Of a stretch of 51,858 bases of DNA, positions 1 through 8,790 are shown in pieces (within the stretch, counting starts at the first letter, position 1; each line of letters opens with the position of its first letter). The translations under genes and the position numbers were made by a program. The notes beneath the pieces were generated by a model, which did not search any database, was not told the origin of the DNA, and saw only the letters and a list, made by a program, of their open reading frames with translations. Origin of the DNA: Firmicutes bacterium CAG:95 (GTDB taxonomy: Bacteria; Bacillota; Clostridia; Lachnospirales; Lachnospiraceae); assembly GCA_000438155.1 (NCBI GenBank), contig FR902869.1:1-51858 (forward strand). Direction: 5' to 3'.

Positions 1-212
1 GAAGCGGGTACATGTAGAGCCCAAGCAGAGCCCAAGCAGAAAACGAGCCGGAGGTGAAGTTTGAGTTTAGTTGCCTGGCGTCCAGAGAAGCTGCCAGTGG
101 AAGGTTCGAATGGTCGAACGGTATTTATTAAGTTTTCTAAGGTTGGGCACAGAGAAATGAAATCTTTAAAAATACCCATATTACAAGGGTATTACGAGGG
201 AGGAATAACAAC
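1..212 (+). other. Non-coding leader upstream of the acetolactate-synthase-like gene
   Basis: No convincing gene is seen here. An 11-bp unit (GAGCCCAAGCA) is repeated in tandem near base 20. A short hairpin pairs AATACCC (171-177) with GGGTATT (187-193), just before the GGGAGG Shine-Dalgarno (198-203) of the next gene, so the leader could affect its translation. The hairpin lacks a T-box antiterminator core and has no following T-run. Confidence 0.35.
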
Positions 213-1991
213 ATGAGCAACAGTGAGCAGATAAGAGAAGAAGAGAAGCAGGAAAATCAAAGAGAGGAACAAGAGCAGATACAAGTAAAGAAACAAGAGC
301 AGGTACAGTTGAAGCAGGAACAGCAAGCTTCACTGCATGAGCAGCAGGGCTGTACCGCCGCGGAGGTTCTTGTAAAGTGCCTGGAAAAGGAAGGCGTGGA
401 ATATGTTTTCGGAATTCCGGGAGAAGAAAACCTGGATATGATGAATGCACTGGAGAAGTCCAACATCCGTGTCATTGTGGTACGGCATGAACAGGGGGCT
501 GCATTCATGGCAGATATGTATGGACGGCTTACCGGAAAGGCGGGCGTGTGCTTTTCCACGTTAGGACCCGGTGCGACCAATCTGATTACCGGTACGGCAG
601 ATGCAAATTCGGATGGAGCACCGGTTGTTGCTATCACCGGTCAGGTTGGAACGGAAAGAATGCATCTGACTTCTCATCAGTATCTGGATCTGGTGGAATT
701 GTTTGCACCGATCACGAAACGGAGCAAGCAAATCGTGAATCCGGATTCTGTCAATGAAATCATGAGAATTGCCTTTAAATATGCGGAGAGCGAAAAACCC
801 GGAGCATGCCACATTGATCTTCCTACAAATGTGGCCAAGATGACAGTAACGCCGGGACTTGCGGAAGAACCGATCACGAAACCGGTCTGCTCCAAGGAAT
901 ACGCATCCTTCAGCAGTATTGATCAGGCTGCAGCCATGATTTATAAAGCCAAGCATCCGGTAGTGCTCGTTGGACACAGCGCAGTGCGGAATCATGCGGG
1001 GGAAGCGCTTACCAGCTTTGCGGATGAACTGAAAATTCCGGTCGTGAATACCATGATGGCAAAGGGAATCATTCCTTATAATAATAAATACTCCATGTGG
1101 ACGGTCGGTATTCCACAGAAGGATTATCAGAACAAGATTCTGGATATGGCAGACCTTGTGATTGCAATCGGCTATGATATTGTCGAATTTGCTCCGGGAA
1201 AATGGAATGCAGGTGGAAAGCATAAGATCATTCATATCGACCAGCGGTCTGCTCATATCAACATGCTTTATCAGCCGGAGGTACAGGTAGTCGGAGATAT
1301 TTCCTATTCGCTGCAGCAGATAAAGTTCCGCTGTGAGGAAAAGGAAGAGCCGGAAGAAATTCTTAATTTGAAAAAGGAAATGGTAAAGGAATACGAAAGC
1401 TATGCAGAGGATACTTCCTTCCCGATGAAGCCGCAGAAGATTCTGTATGATGTGCGGAAATTCATGGGAGAGGACGATATTGTGATTTCCGATGTGGGGG
1501 CGCATAAAATGTGGATTGCCCGTGAGTATAACTGCTATAAGCCCAACACCTGCATCATTTCAAATGGATTTGCAACGATGGGAATTGCGGTTCCGGGAGC
1601 GGTAGCAGCAAAGCTGATCAATCCGCAGAAAAAGGTTCTTGCGATCTCCGGTGATGGCGGCTTTATGATGAACAGCCAGGAATACGAAACGGCACTCCGG
1701 GAGGGAACACCGATTGTCACGCTGATCTTTTCAGATGCCAGTTATGGTCTGATCAAGTGGAAGCAGATCGATCATTTCGGAAAACACTGCTATGTGGATT
1801 TCACGAATCCAGATTTTGTGAAGTATGCGGAAAGCATGCATGCTAAAGGATATCGAGTGGAAAAGGCAGGGGATCTGATCCCGATTCTGGAGGATGCCTT
1901 CAGGCAAAAGGTTCCGTGTATCATTGACTGCCCGGTGGATTACAGTGAGAATACGAAGCTGTCGGAGTACCTGCAGGAAAAATTTGAATAA
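213..1991 (+). CDS. alsS: Acetolactate synthase large subunit-like ThDP enzyme with Gln/Glu-rich N-terminal extension
   Basis: The predicted role is ThDP-dependent condensation of two pyruvates to 2-acetolactate in the cytoplasm, feeding acetoin or branched-chain amino acid synthesis. After about 46 residues the usual three-domain fold begins. FGIPG (66-70) is followed by RHEQ, whose Glu93 is the expected ThDP-activating residue, then the GPGATN segment, and the ThDP/Mg motif starting GDGG near residue 480. The core of about 545 residues is normal for the family. No small regulatory subunit gene follows, which favours the catabolic AlsS type, although related ThDP decarboxylases cannot be excluded. 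Residues 5-46 are almost entirely Q, E and K and have no counterpart in the family. The start at 213 is supported by GGGAGG 9 bases upstream. Confidence 0.75.
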   Translation: MSNSEQIREEEKQENQREEQEQIQVKKQEQVQLKQEQQASLHEQQGCTAAEVLVKCLEKEGVEYVFGIPGEENLDMMNALEKSNIRVIVVRHEQGAAFMADMYGRLTGKAGVCFSTLGPGATNLITGTADANSDGAPVVAITGQVGTERMHLTSHQYLDLVELFAPITKRSKQIVNPDSVNEIMRIAFKYAESEKPGACHIDLPTNVAKMTVTPGLAEEPITKPVCSKEYASFSSIDQAAAMIYKAKHPVVLVGHSAVRNHAGEALTSFADELKIPVVNTMMAKGIIPYNNKYSMWTVGIPQKDYQNKILDMADLVIAIGYDIVEFAPGKWNAGGKHKIIHIDQRSAHINMLYQPEVQVVGDISYSLQQIKFRCEEKEEPEEILNLKKEMVKEYESYAEDTSFPMKPQKILYDVRKFMGEDDIVISDVGAHKMWIAREYNCYKPNTCIISNGFATMGIAVPGAVAAKLINPQKKVLAISGDGGFMMNSQEYETALREGTPIVTLIFSDASYGLIKWKQIDHFGKHCYVDFTNPDFVKYAESMHAKGYRVEKAGDLIPILEDAFRQKVPCIIDCPVDYSENTKLSEYLQEKFE

Positions 1992-2070
1992 CATTCAGGA
2001 TGGATGCAGAGTATTTTCTATTTGATTAAATTGGGGCAAGAGATTAAACTGAAAATAGTCAGGGAAATAA

Positions 2071-2196
2071 ATTCGCCATATGAAATTGCTATTCTGTATA
2101 AATGTAAGCATAACCTCAAAATGATCTATCAGACCTTTTTCATATATACATCTGAATGACAACAGAAGCAATTTGGCATGGCTCTGAATAGTTGTG
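2071..2196. repeat. Degenerate intergenic repeat sharing motifs with 27079-27167 and 51781-51858
   Basis: TTCGCCATATGAAAT (2072-2086) and GCATGGCTCTGAATAGT (2177-2193) both recur near 27080 and 27150, and the first recurs at the window end. The CTGAATAGT end resembles the terminal inverted repeat of the 133-bp elements, but the last GTTAC is decayed. It is read as an old relic of a related element. Confidence 0.4.
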
Positions 2197-2204
2197 AATA
2201 AGAC

Positions 2205-2220
2205 ACAAGATATATCTTGT
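2205..2220. promoter_or_regulatory. 16-bp perfect palindrome upstream of the MutS-like gene
   Basis: ACAAGATATATCTTGT is a perfect inverted repeat ending 28 bases before the ATG at 2249. The position suits an operator or an mRNA 5' hairpin. No regulator can be named. Confidence 0.35.
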
Positions 2221-2248
2221 TACAAAAGAAATCAGGAAGGGAACATCT

Positions 2249-3988
2249 ATGAGTAATAAAAAATACAGTCTGTTATATCCGCTTGAATCCGCTGAATATA
2301 AGAAGATCAGTCCGACGGCTTTGCATGATCTGGGGCTGGATCAGATCTGTAAGCAGCTGACACCAAAGGAATCGGAGCAGAATCTGATTATGAATACGAT
2401 GTCGAAGCTGTGTGCAGATCCGTTTGTGACGCAGTACCGCTGTGATATTTTCGAGGACATGATTCATCATAAAGAAATGCGGGAGTCCCTGATGAAAATT
2501 CTGGATAAGATCAACTTCCTGAAGGACTACGGGTGCCTGAGCAAGGAATATGAAGAGCACGCAACGGTCTGGGATCTTCTGCATCGTCTGGACGAAATCA
2601 ATGACTATATTGAGTGTGTGGATGCCATTTATCATTGCCTGGAGAATAAAGAGATCCATTCACAGGGGCTTGTCGGACTGCGCGATTATGTGAAGGAGCT
2701 TTATCACAGCAACGGATTCGGGGAATTGAGGAAAGATATTTCCGAGCTGAAAATCCATACTTCCCGGGTGAGGAGTATCACGGTCGGCATTAATCTGAAT
2801 GACCGGTTTGAGGCAGACGCGGTCGGACTTTTGTCCATCAACAGTAAGCCGTTTACGAAGGCCGGTGTGCTGGGAAGCTTTTACGATCATATTACTTCGA
2901 AGGACAAGATCAATGAGAGTACGGAGTGGAAGGAGAATTATAAGTTCCAGCAGATAGAGGCCGGAGATTCCAATGCTGTTACGGAGGCCATGTTCAAGGT
3001 AGGAAATCTCAATGCAATGGCAGGAAATCCAATCAATGCAGCGATCGGAATTTCAGCAATTGCAGATAATGATCCGTCCAGGGATGTTACCCGGTATATG
3101 GATCGAATTGTGAACCATATGATTTCCGGAATGGTGCGCAAGATCAGGGAAACCCTCAATAAGTATGTATCGATCACGATAACGGATATGACCGATCTGA
3201 TTCCGGAATTACTGTACTATATCAAGTGGGCAGAATATATGGAAAAGCTAAAGCAAAAGGGAGTCCGGCTTGTGAAGCCGACGGTAGCCTCGAAACAGAC
3301 AGAGGATGCTGATACGGACTTTACGATGAAAGCTGTTGGAATTTATAATCTGAAGCTTGTGGCAGCAGAGGATGCTGACATGACGAATGTAGTAACCAAT
3401 GATCTCATTTTTGACCGGGAGCATCGGGTCTATATCCTGACCGGTGCAAACCGCGGAGGTAAGACCACGATCACACAGTCCATCGGACAGCTGTTTGTGC
3501 TTGCACAGGGTGGTATTTATGTTCCGGGAGAAGCGTTCTGCTTTGCTCCGGCAGATAATATCTATACGCATTTCCCGGCAGATGAGGACAAGACCTTTGA
3601 CCTGGGGCGCCTTGGAGAGGAATGCAAGCGGTTTAAGGAAATGTATGCCGATGCAACGAAGCACAGTCTTTTCCTTATGAATGAAACCTTCTCGACAACA
3701 TCATTTGAGGAAGGGTATTACATTGCGCGGGATTCAGTCAGAGCCATCCTGAAAAAGGGAATGCGGACGATCTACAATACCCATATGCATAAGCTGGCGT
3801 TTGATATTGATGAGATCAATGAAGAAGATTACGATGGAAAAGCCTTTTCGCTTGTGGTGCACAATGAGGGAGAGAAGCGTTCCTATAAGATCGAAATTGC
3901 GCCTCCGATCGGCAAATCCTTTGCAAGTGATATTGCAAGGAAGTATGGTGTGACGTATGAAATGCTGACAGAAGATAAACTTGTTTGA
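2249..3988 (+). CDS. MutS-family ATPase (short MutS-like protein)
   Basis: The C-terminal half is a MutS-type ABC ATPase. Walker A reads GANRGGKTT near residue 400, and a Walker B-like LFLMNETFS lies near residue 474, followed by TTSFEEG and the NTHMHKL switch-like segment. At 579 residues it is far shorter than MutS (about 850) and lacks a recognisable mismatch-recognition domain. The Walker B position that is Asp in MutS (DE) is Asn here (NE), which I believe is shared by this short clade. A DNA-structure or recombination role is more likely than canonical mismatch repair. The start has GGAAGGG about 6 bases upstream. The sequence around its stop codon is partly duplicated just downstream, and a 133-bp mobile element sits inside the duplicate. 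Confidence 0.75.
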   Translation: MSNKKYSLLYPLESAEYKKISPTALHDLGLDQICKQLTPKESEQNLIMNTMSKLCADPFVTQYRCDIFEDMIHHKEMRESLMKILDKINFLKDYGCLSKEYEEHATVWDLLHRLDEINDYIECVDAIYHCLENKEIHSQGLVGLRDYVKELYHSNGFGELRKDISELKIHTSRVRSITVGINLNDRFEADAVGLLSINSKPFTKAGVLGSFYDHITSKDKINESTEWKENYKFQQIEAGDSNAVTEAMFKVGNLNAMAGNPINAAIGISAIADNDPSRDVTRYMDRIVNHMISGMVRKIRETLNKYVSITITDMTDLIPELLYYIKWAEYMEKLKQKGVRLVKPTVASKQTEDADTDFTMKAVGIYNLKLVAAEDADMTNVVTNDLIFDREHRVYILTGANRGGKTTITQSIGQLFVLAQGGIYVPGEAFCFAPADNIYTHFPADEDKTFDLGRLGEECKRFKEMYADATKHSLFLMNETFSTTSFEEGYYIARDSVRAILKKGMRTIYNTHMHKLAFDIDEINEEDYDGKAFSLVVHNEGEKRSYKIEIAPPIGKSFASDIARKYGVTYEMLTEDKLV

Positions 3989-4042
3989 GTCATATGATAC
4001 AAGTAAGTTTGTGTTGAACCTGTTTGAGTAATATGTTATAAG

Positions 4043-4175
4043 GTAATTATTCAGTACAGGTCGAAGCATTTACTGCTGAGACCGTAAGATAATGCTTCAG
4101 TAATGCAAAATCCCATCGGCGAAGCCGATTTGGAACGGATTTTGCATCGTAATTGTGAAGGTACTGAACAGTTAC
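4043..4175 (+). mobile_element. 133-bp IS66-like MITE, copy 1
   Basis: The ends GTAATTATTCAGTAC and GTACTGAACAGTTAC are inverted repeats. The flanks are GTTATAAG (4035-4042) and GTTACAAG (4176-4183), an 8-bp target duplication with one mismatch. The centre can fold as ATGCAAAATCC paired with GGATTTTGCAT around an inner ATCGGC-GAA-GCCGAT hairpin. There is no open reading frame. By hand it differs at about 6 positions from the copy at 42385. Confidence 0.85.
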
Positions 4176-4224
4176 GTTACAAGTAAGTTTGCACTGTCAG
4201 AAAATTGGAAAAGAGGGATAAATC

Positions 4225-4440
4225 ATGTTTGGAAGACCGGATCATACCTATAATGATATTCGTGAAAAGTCGCTGATGCAGTGGCTTGATGAAATGGAGC
4301 AGCATCCGGATATTGCGGTGCACGGTGGCGTGAAGCTTGCCAGGGAATATGTCGATCATTTGAAAACGGAGATCGCACGTCTGGAAAGTGAGAATGCATT
4401 AAAAGCAGAATATCTTAAAAAGATAAAAGAAAAGAAATAG
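4225..4440 (+). CDS. Small conserved-looking hypothetical protein, 71 aa
   Basis: A 71-residue soluble protein with no signal peptide or membrane segment. Residues 45-70 are rich in Glu, Lys, Leu and Ala with coiled-coil character (EIARLESENALKAEY). A Shine-Dalgarno-like AGAGGG lies 7 bases before the ATG, and a strong hairpin follows directly. I do not recognise the family and propose no function. It stands alone between the 133-bp element and the convergent glycosyltransferase gene. Confidence 0.65.
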   Translation: MFGRPDHTYNDIREKSLMQWLDEMEQHPDIAVHGGVKLAREYVDHLKTEIARLESENALKAEYLKKIKEKK

Positions 4441-4475
4441 GAAGCGCTCCGGGAATCCGGAGTGCTTCCTATTTC
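4439..4475. terminator. Terminator hairpin between convergent genes
   Basis: AGGAAGCGCTCCGG pairs with CCGGAGTGCTTCCT around a GAAT loop (4439-4470). It overlaps the stop codons of both the 71-aa gene and the minus-strand glycosyltransferase gene. The following T-run is weak, so it could act as a processing hairpin instead. Confidence 0.65.
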
Positions 4476-6046
4476 TTCAGGACACTGACGGTATCAAAGC
4501 ATGTAACCTGATATCCCTGCTGCTCATAATTGGTTTTATCCTCTTCGGACAATCCGTATAAGAGATAAATGCCACTCTCACCGGTGGGATAACTGTGAAA
4601 GATATAGTTCTGGCATTGACTGATATCTAAAAAGGCAGCCGGATAATTGGTATATTCTACGGAGGCTTTGTATTCATCCGGAGTGATTGTTGAAAATACC
4701 AGAATCTGCTCATAATTAAAGGAATCCCCAACGTGGATGGTCTGACCTGCGTCACGTTGGCTTTCGGCATAGAGAACGGCCGGTTCAATGCCTTTTTTAA
4801 AATATTGACTGATATTGTCTGCATATGTTGTGAAGTAAAAATGTTCAAAAGAAATAAATGCTACAATAAATAATGCAGCGATCGCCACATCTATATGAGG
4901 AATCCCCTTTTTAAATAACCGGATATACTGATCAATTCCAATCGCCATAAAAATGAGAACCCATGTATGGATACAATTAATCCGGTTGACGTTGACATGA
5001 ATCAGCATTCCGAGAACCATGGCCGGTACGAATTGGAACATAAAGAGGGTATAACCGTCATATTTTCGATCCTTCAGGCTTTTGCAGGTCCGTTTCAGGC
5101 AGACGGCAAGACCGGTTACGGTAAATACCAGTCCATATTTATAATAAAGTCCGAATTCAGCGGTACTATTCCAATAGCAGCCATCATTTTCTGTTAAAAG
5201 GAGCTGAAGAAGTGCCCTGAATTTCTCCGGAATATCCAGGGCAGAAACGTCGGAGCTGCGGAAATAGATCAAACGTGGAACGGAGAACCATGGCGTTACA
5301 ATCTCCGGCAGGATATCCATATTAACGAGATAAAAAAGAATGACGGGAATGGTAAATACAATAAAAGTCAAAATTGCAATTATAATATATTTTGTAATCT
5401 TTGTTTTGTGTACATATAAAAGGTACAATCCCTGCATCAGAATTATGATGGGAACGATCGGCCATACAGCAGCATAACAATATAGGCTCAGACCATAGAA
5501 TACAGCAGATAAAATGAAAAAGGGCTGCTTTTCTATTCCATAAATAAAGAATAACAGTCCAAACAGCAGAAAGCCAACGACCAGATTACTTTCCAGTGCC
5601 CAGCGGGAAAGCATAATATGCCAGGGACTGACTGCTAAAAGGAACATGGCAAGTAAGGAGCATTTCCAGTCGGCTACTTTGCTGACAATTTCTTCTATGG
5701 CAAACAGGGATAAGATACCGATCAGCATCTGCGGCAGTCGGAAGACCCAGGTATGCATGCCGAAAAGTGCAATAAACGGCATCATCAGATAAGTATTTAA
5801 AGCATTCATGCCGCTTCCCCAGGCTGTCAGATACATGGGATAGGAGTATCCAAAGGAGTCCTTTCCGTAATGCAGCAGGGACCATGCTTCCCGCGCAGCA
5901 AACGCCTCATCCTGGTTAATGCCGCCCGGGACATCACCAAACATCCATAACCGCGCTCCAATCCCAAGGATCAAAATGAGGATAAATAATAACTTCTGTA
6001 TTTTCTCATCGGATAGATGCATCGTTTCATAGATTCTTTTGTTCAT
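4469..6046 (-). CDS. Polytopic membrane glycosyltransferase, GT39/PMT (ArnT-like) family
   Basis: A 525-residue protein with about 11-12 hydrophobic segments. The first extracytoplasmic loop carries INQDEAFAAREAW near residue 45, the acidic (D/E)E motif of PMT/ArnT-type lipid-phosphate-sugar-dependent enzymes. These move a sugar from a polyprenyl phosphate donor onto lipid, protein or glycan outside the membrane; the acceptor here is unknown. The start at 6046 is chosen because AAAGGA lies 8 bases upstream; a longer frame to 6160 has no such site. It is divergent from the GH31 gene and monocistronic as far as can be seen. Confidence 0.75.
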   Translation of the reverse strand: MNKRIYETMHLSDEKIQKLLFILILILGIGARLWMFGDVPGGINQDEAFAAREAWSLLHYGKDSFGYSYPMYLTAWGSGMNALNTYLMMPFIALFGMHTWVFRLPQMLIGILSLFAIEEIVSKVADWKCSLLAMFLLAVSPWHIMLSRWALESNLVVGFLLFGLLFFIYGIEKQPFFILSAVFYGLSLYCYAAVWPIVPIIILMQGLYLLYVHKTKITKYIIIAILTFIVFTIPVILFYLVNMDILPEIVTPWFSVPRLIYFRSSDVSALDIPEKFRALLQLLLTENDGCYWNSTAEFGLYYKYGLVFTVTGLAVCLKRTCKSLKDRKYDGYTLFMFQFVPAMVLGMLIHVNVNRINCIHTWVLIFMAIGIDQYIRLFKKGIPHIDVAIAALFIVAFISFEHFYFTTYADNISQYFKKGIEPAVLYAESQRDAGQTIHVGDSFNYEQILVFSTITPDEYKASVEYTNYPAAFLDISQCQNYIFHSYPTGESGIYLLYGLSEEDKTNYEQQGYQVTCFDTVSVLKK

Positions 6047-6230
6047 ATTGGGATCCTTTCTTCCCGAAAAGCGTAGCATAAACAACTCGAAAAAGCAAAT
6101 CAGTACAATCTGGCAGCTTATGAATGGGTAAGGCTGAACTGTTACGCAAATCAGAGTCAAATGTCAATATTGTGTTAGAATAGTAAAAAATAATTAAAGA
6201 ATGGAATAAAAAAACATTATATGCTATCAT

Positions 6231-6258
6231 TATAATTGAATTGGGTATGATCCATACC
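6231..6258 (+). promoter_or_regulatory. Promoter -10 and palindromic operator upstream of the GH31 gene
   Basis: A perfect TATAAT (6231-6236) has no good -35 at the normal distance. The inverted repeat GGTATG-ATC-CATACC (6244-6258) starts at the expected transcription start. A weak -35 with an operator at +1 suggests regulated expression. The 5' leader would be about 85 bases. Confidence 0.4.
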
Positions 6259-6328
6259 GGAAGGAAACAGTAAATAATTAAGGAAACAAAAGCAGCAACA
6301 AAAACGAAAAGAAAGGGTAGGTAACAAC

Positions 6329-8671
6329 ATGAAATTCAGTAACGGATGCTGGTTACAGAAGGAAGGCTGCAGCTGTTTTGCACCTGCAGAAGCATACTTC
6401 ACCAAGATCGAAGAAAAGAAAGTCACCATCTGCGCACCGACCGCGCACATCGTGACAAGAGGAGATACCTTGGGCGGTATCAACCTGACACTGGAGATTA
6501 CCTCTCCGGCACCGGAAATTTTAAGAGTGCGTACTTATCATTATAAGGGAGAAGTGGTGAATACTCCTTCCTTTGAACTGGAGCTTAAGGAAGAGCTTCC
6601 GCTGGATGTAACAGACAGCGAAGAAGAGATCAGCATTAAGAGCGGCGAGCTGACCTTAGTCATTACGAAGAAAAACTGGTCCATGACCTATTACCGCAAT
6701 GGCGAAATGATTACCAGAAGTGCAGGACGTGACCTTGCACTTATGAAGACTGATTTCAAGGGCTTTGCCTACAACGATACCGACGCAGAGGAAACCTATA
6801 TGCGCCAGATGCTTTCCTTATCGGTTGGCGAACTGGTTTATGGTACCGGCGAGCGTTTCACTCCTTTTGTAAAGAATGGACAGAGCATTGACATCTGGAA
6901 CGCTGATGGTGGTACCAGCACCGAGCAGTCCTACAAGAACATTCCGTTCTTTATTACCAATAAGGGATATGGTGTCCTTGTTAATCATCCGGAGAAGGTT
7001 TCCATCGAAGTTGCAACCGAAATGGTAACCAGAACCGAATTTTCCGTACCGGGTGGCTATCTGGATTACTTCCTCATTAACGGACCGACCATGAAGGAGG
7101 TACTGACACGTTATACCGACCTTACCGGTAAGCCGTCTCTTCCGGCACCGTGGACCTTCGGACTGTGGCTCTCCACTTCCTTTACCACGAACTATGATGA
7201 AGCAACTGTTATGAGCTTCATTGATGGAATGTTAGACCGTGGAATTCCGCTTAGAACCTTCCATTTCGACTGCTTCTGGATGAAGGAATTCCATTGGAGT
7301 GATTTCGTATGGGATAACCGTGTATTCCCGGATCCGGCAGGACTCCTTAAGAGAATTAAGGCAAAGGGACTGAACATCTGCGTCTGGATCAACAGCTACA
7401 TCGGACAGGAATCCGTACTTTTCAATGAAGGTATGGAAAAGGGCTACTTTATTAAGAGAACGAACGGTCAGGTATGGCAGTGGGATATGTGGCAGCCGGG
7501 CATGGCAATCGTAGACTTTACGAATCCGGAAGCTTATCAGTGGTTCCAGAGCAAGTTGGAGGTTCTGCTTGATATGGGCGTTGACTGCTTCAAGACCGAC
7601 TTCGGTGAGAGAATTCCTTCCGAAGGTGTGGTTTACCATGATGGCTCCGATCCGAAGAAGATGCACAACTACTACACTTATCTTTACAACAAGTGTGTTT
7701 ACGAATTATTAGAGCGTAAGAGAGGCAAAGGACAGGCTGTTCTCTTTGCACGTTCCGCAACTGTTGGCGGTCAGAAGTTTCCGGTACACTGGGGCGGTGA
7801 CTGCTGGTCCGATTATGAATCCATGGAAGAAAGCCTTCGCGGCGGTCTGTCCCTGTTAATGAGCGGATTCGGATTCTGGGCACATGATATTGGTGGATTT
7901 GAGAATACCTCTACCGCAGATGTTTATAAGCGCTGGGTAGCATTCGGACTCCTTTCTTCCCATTCCAGACTGCACGGTAGTTCCTCTTATAGAGTACCGT
8001 GGGTTTATGATGATGAAGCGGTAGATGTGGTTCGTTTCTTCACCAGATTAAAGGCGCGCTTAATGCCTTACCTTTACAAGACCGCAATTGAAACCTCCGT
8101 TACCGGTGTTCCGACCATGAGAAGCATGGTTCTGGAATATACCGAGGATAAAACCTGTCATTATGTGGATAAACAGTATATGCTGGGTGATAACCTTCTG
8201 GTTGCTCCGATCTTCAACGACCAGAGCATGGCTGAGTACTATCTGCCGAAGGGAACCTGGACCGACTTCTTTACCGGAGAAGAAAAGGAAGGCTGTGGAT
8301 GGATTACCGAAAAGCACGGCTACTTAAGCATTCCTCTTATGGTGAAGGAGAACTCTATCGTAGCAATAGGTGCACATGATGACAAGCCGGATTACGATTA
8401 TGGCGATGGCGCAGAATTACGGCTTTATGCATTAAAGGATGGCAAGAATGCAGAAGCAGTTGTTTATGGCATGGATCAGAAGGAAGAGATTGCCATGACT
8501 GCAAAGAGAGAAGGAAATCAGATCCATATCACCGTTAAGAGTGACTGGAACTACGCTGTCCGCCTTGTAAATGTGGCTGCTGCTTCCGTATCTGCAGGTG
8601 ATGTGAAGACCGAAGGCAAGGATACTGTAATCGGCCTTTCCGGAAATGCAGAGGTTACTGTTACCCTGTAA
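6329..8671 (+). CDS. yicI: GH31 alpha-xylosidase (YicI type)
   Basis: This cytoplasmic glycoside hydrolase should remove alpha-1,6-linked xylose from the non-reducing end of xyloglucan oligosaccharides or isoprimeverose. KTDFGERIP carries the nucleophile Asp424. The WGGDCW segment carries the acid/base Asp491, followed by ESLRGGLS and GFGFWAHDIGGFE as in E. coli YicI. The 780-residue length matches YicI (772). There is no signal peptide, so substrates must be imported. The start is preceded by AAAGGGTAGG. The nearby AraC regulator and the cytoplasmic GH9 enzyme suggest plant-glucan oligosaccharide use. A strong terminator follows. Confidence 0.92.
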   Translation: MKFSNGCWLQKEGCSCFAPAEAYFTKIEEKKVTICAPTAHIVTRGDTLGGINLTLEITSPAPEILRVRTYHYKGEVVNTPSFELELKEELPLDVTDSEEEISIKSGELTLVITKKNWSMTYYRNGEMITRSAGRDLALMKTDFKGFAYNDTDAEETYMRQMLSLSVGELVYGTGERFTPFVKNGQSIDIWNADGGTSTEQSYKNIPFFITNKGYGVLVNHPEKVSIEVATEMVTRTEFSVPGGYLDYFLINGPTMKEVLTRYTDLTGKPSLPAPWTFGLWLSTSFTTNYDEATVMSFIDGMLDRGIPLRTFHFDCFWMKEFHWSDFVWDNRVFPDPAGLLKRIKAKGLNICVWINSYIGQESVLFNEGMEKGYFIKRTNGQVWQWDMWQPGMAIVDFTNPEAYQWFQSKLEVLLDMGVDCFKTDFGERIPSEGVVYHDGSDPKKMHNYYTYLYNKCVYELLERKRGKGQAVLFARSATVGGQKFPVHWGGDCWSDYESMEESLRGGLSLLMSGFGFWAHDIGGFENTSTADVYKRWVAFGLLSSHSRLHGSSSYRVPWVYDDEAVDVVRFFTRLKARLMPYLYKTAIETSVTGVPTMRSMVLEYTEDKTCHYVDKQYMLGDNLLVAPIFNDQSMAEYYLPKGTWTDFFTGEEKEGCGWITEKHGYLSIPLMVKENSIVAIGAHDDKPDYDYGDGAELRLYALKDGKNAEAVVYGMDQKEEIAMTAKREGNQIHITVKSDWNYAVRLVNVAAASVSAGDVKTEGKDTVIGLSGNAEVTVTL

Positions 8672-8743
8672 GCCGGTGCAGAACAGGTTGTGAAGGTCGT
8701 GAAATAATGCAGATGCATCCGTATGAATAGTAACATAATCCGT

Positions 8744-8790
8744 AACACCTCCGGGAGAAAGGGATTCCTTTTCTTCCGGAGGTGTTTTTT
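8744..8790 (+). terminator. Rho-independent terminator after the alpha-xylosidase gene
   Basis: AACACCTCCGG (8744-8754) pairs with CCGGAGGTGTT (8776-8786), and the loop folds further (GAGAAAGG with CCTTTTCTT). A T-run follows. The convergent AraC gene ends inside the T-run. Confidence 0.85.

Noticed and set aside
60..212. Possible T-box leader upstream of the acetolactate-synthase-like gene
   Set aside because: AGAGAAGCTGCC and AGGGTATTACGAGG look vaguely T-box-like, but the invariant TGGN of the antiterminator bulge is absent and there is no terminator hairpin with T-run.
561..1505. Long minus-strand open frame of 314 codons opposite the ThDP enzyme
   Set aside because: No ribosome site, odd composition, and fully opposite a strongly coding gene; it is a shadow frame.
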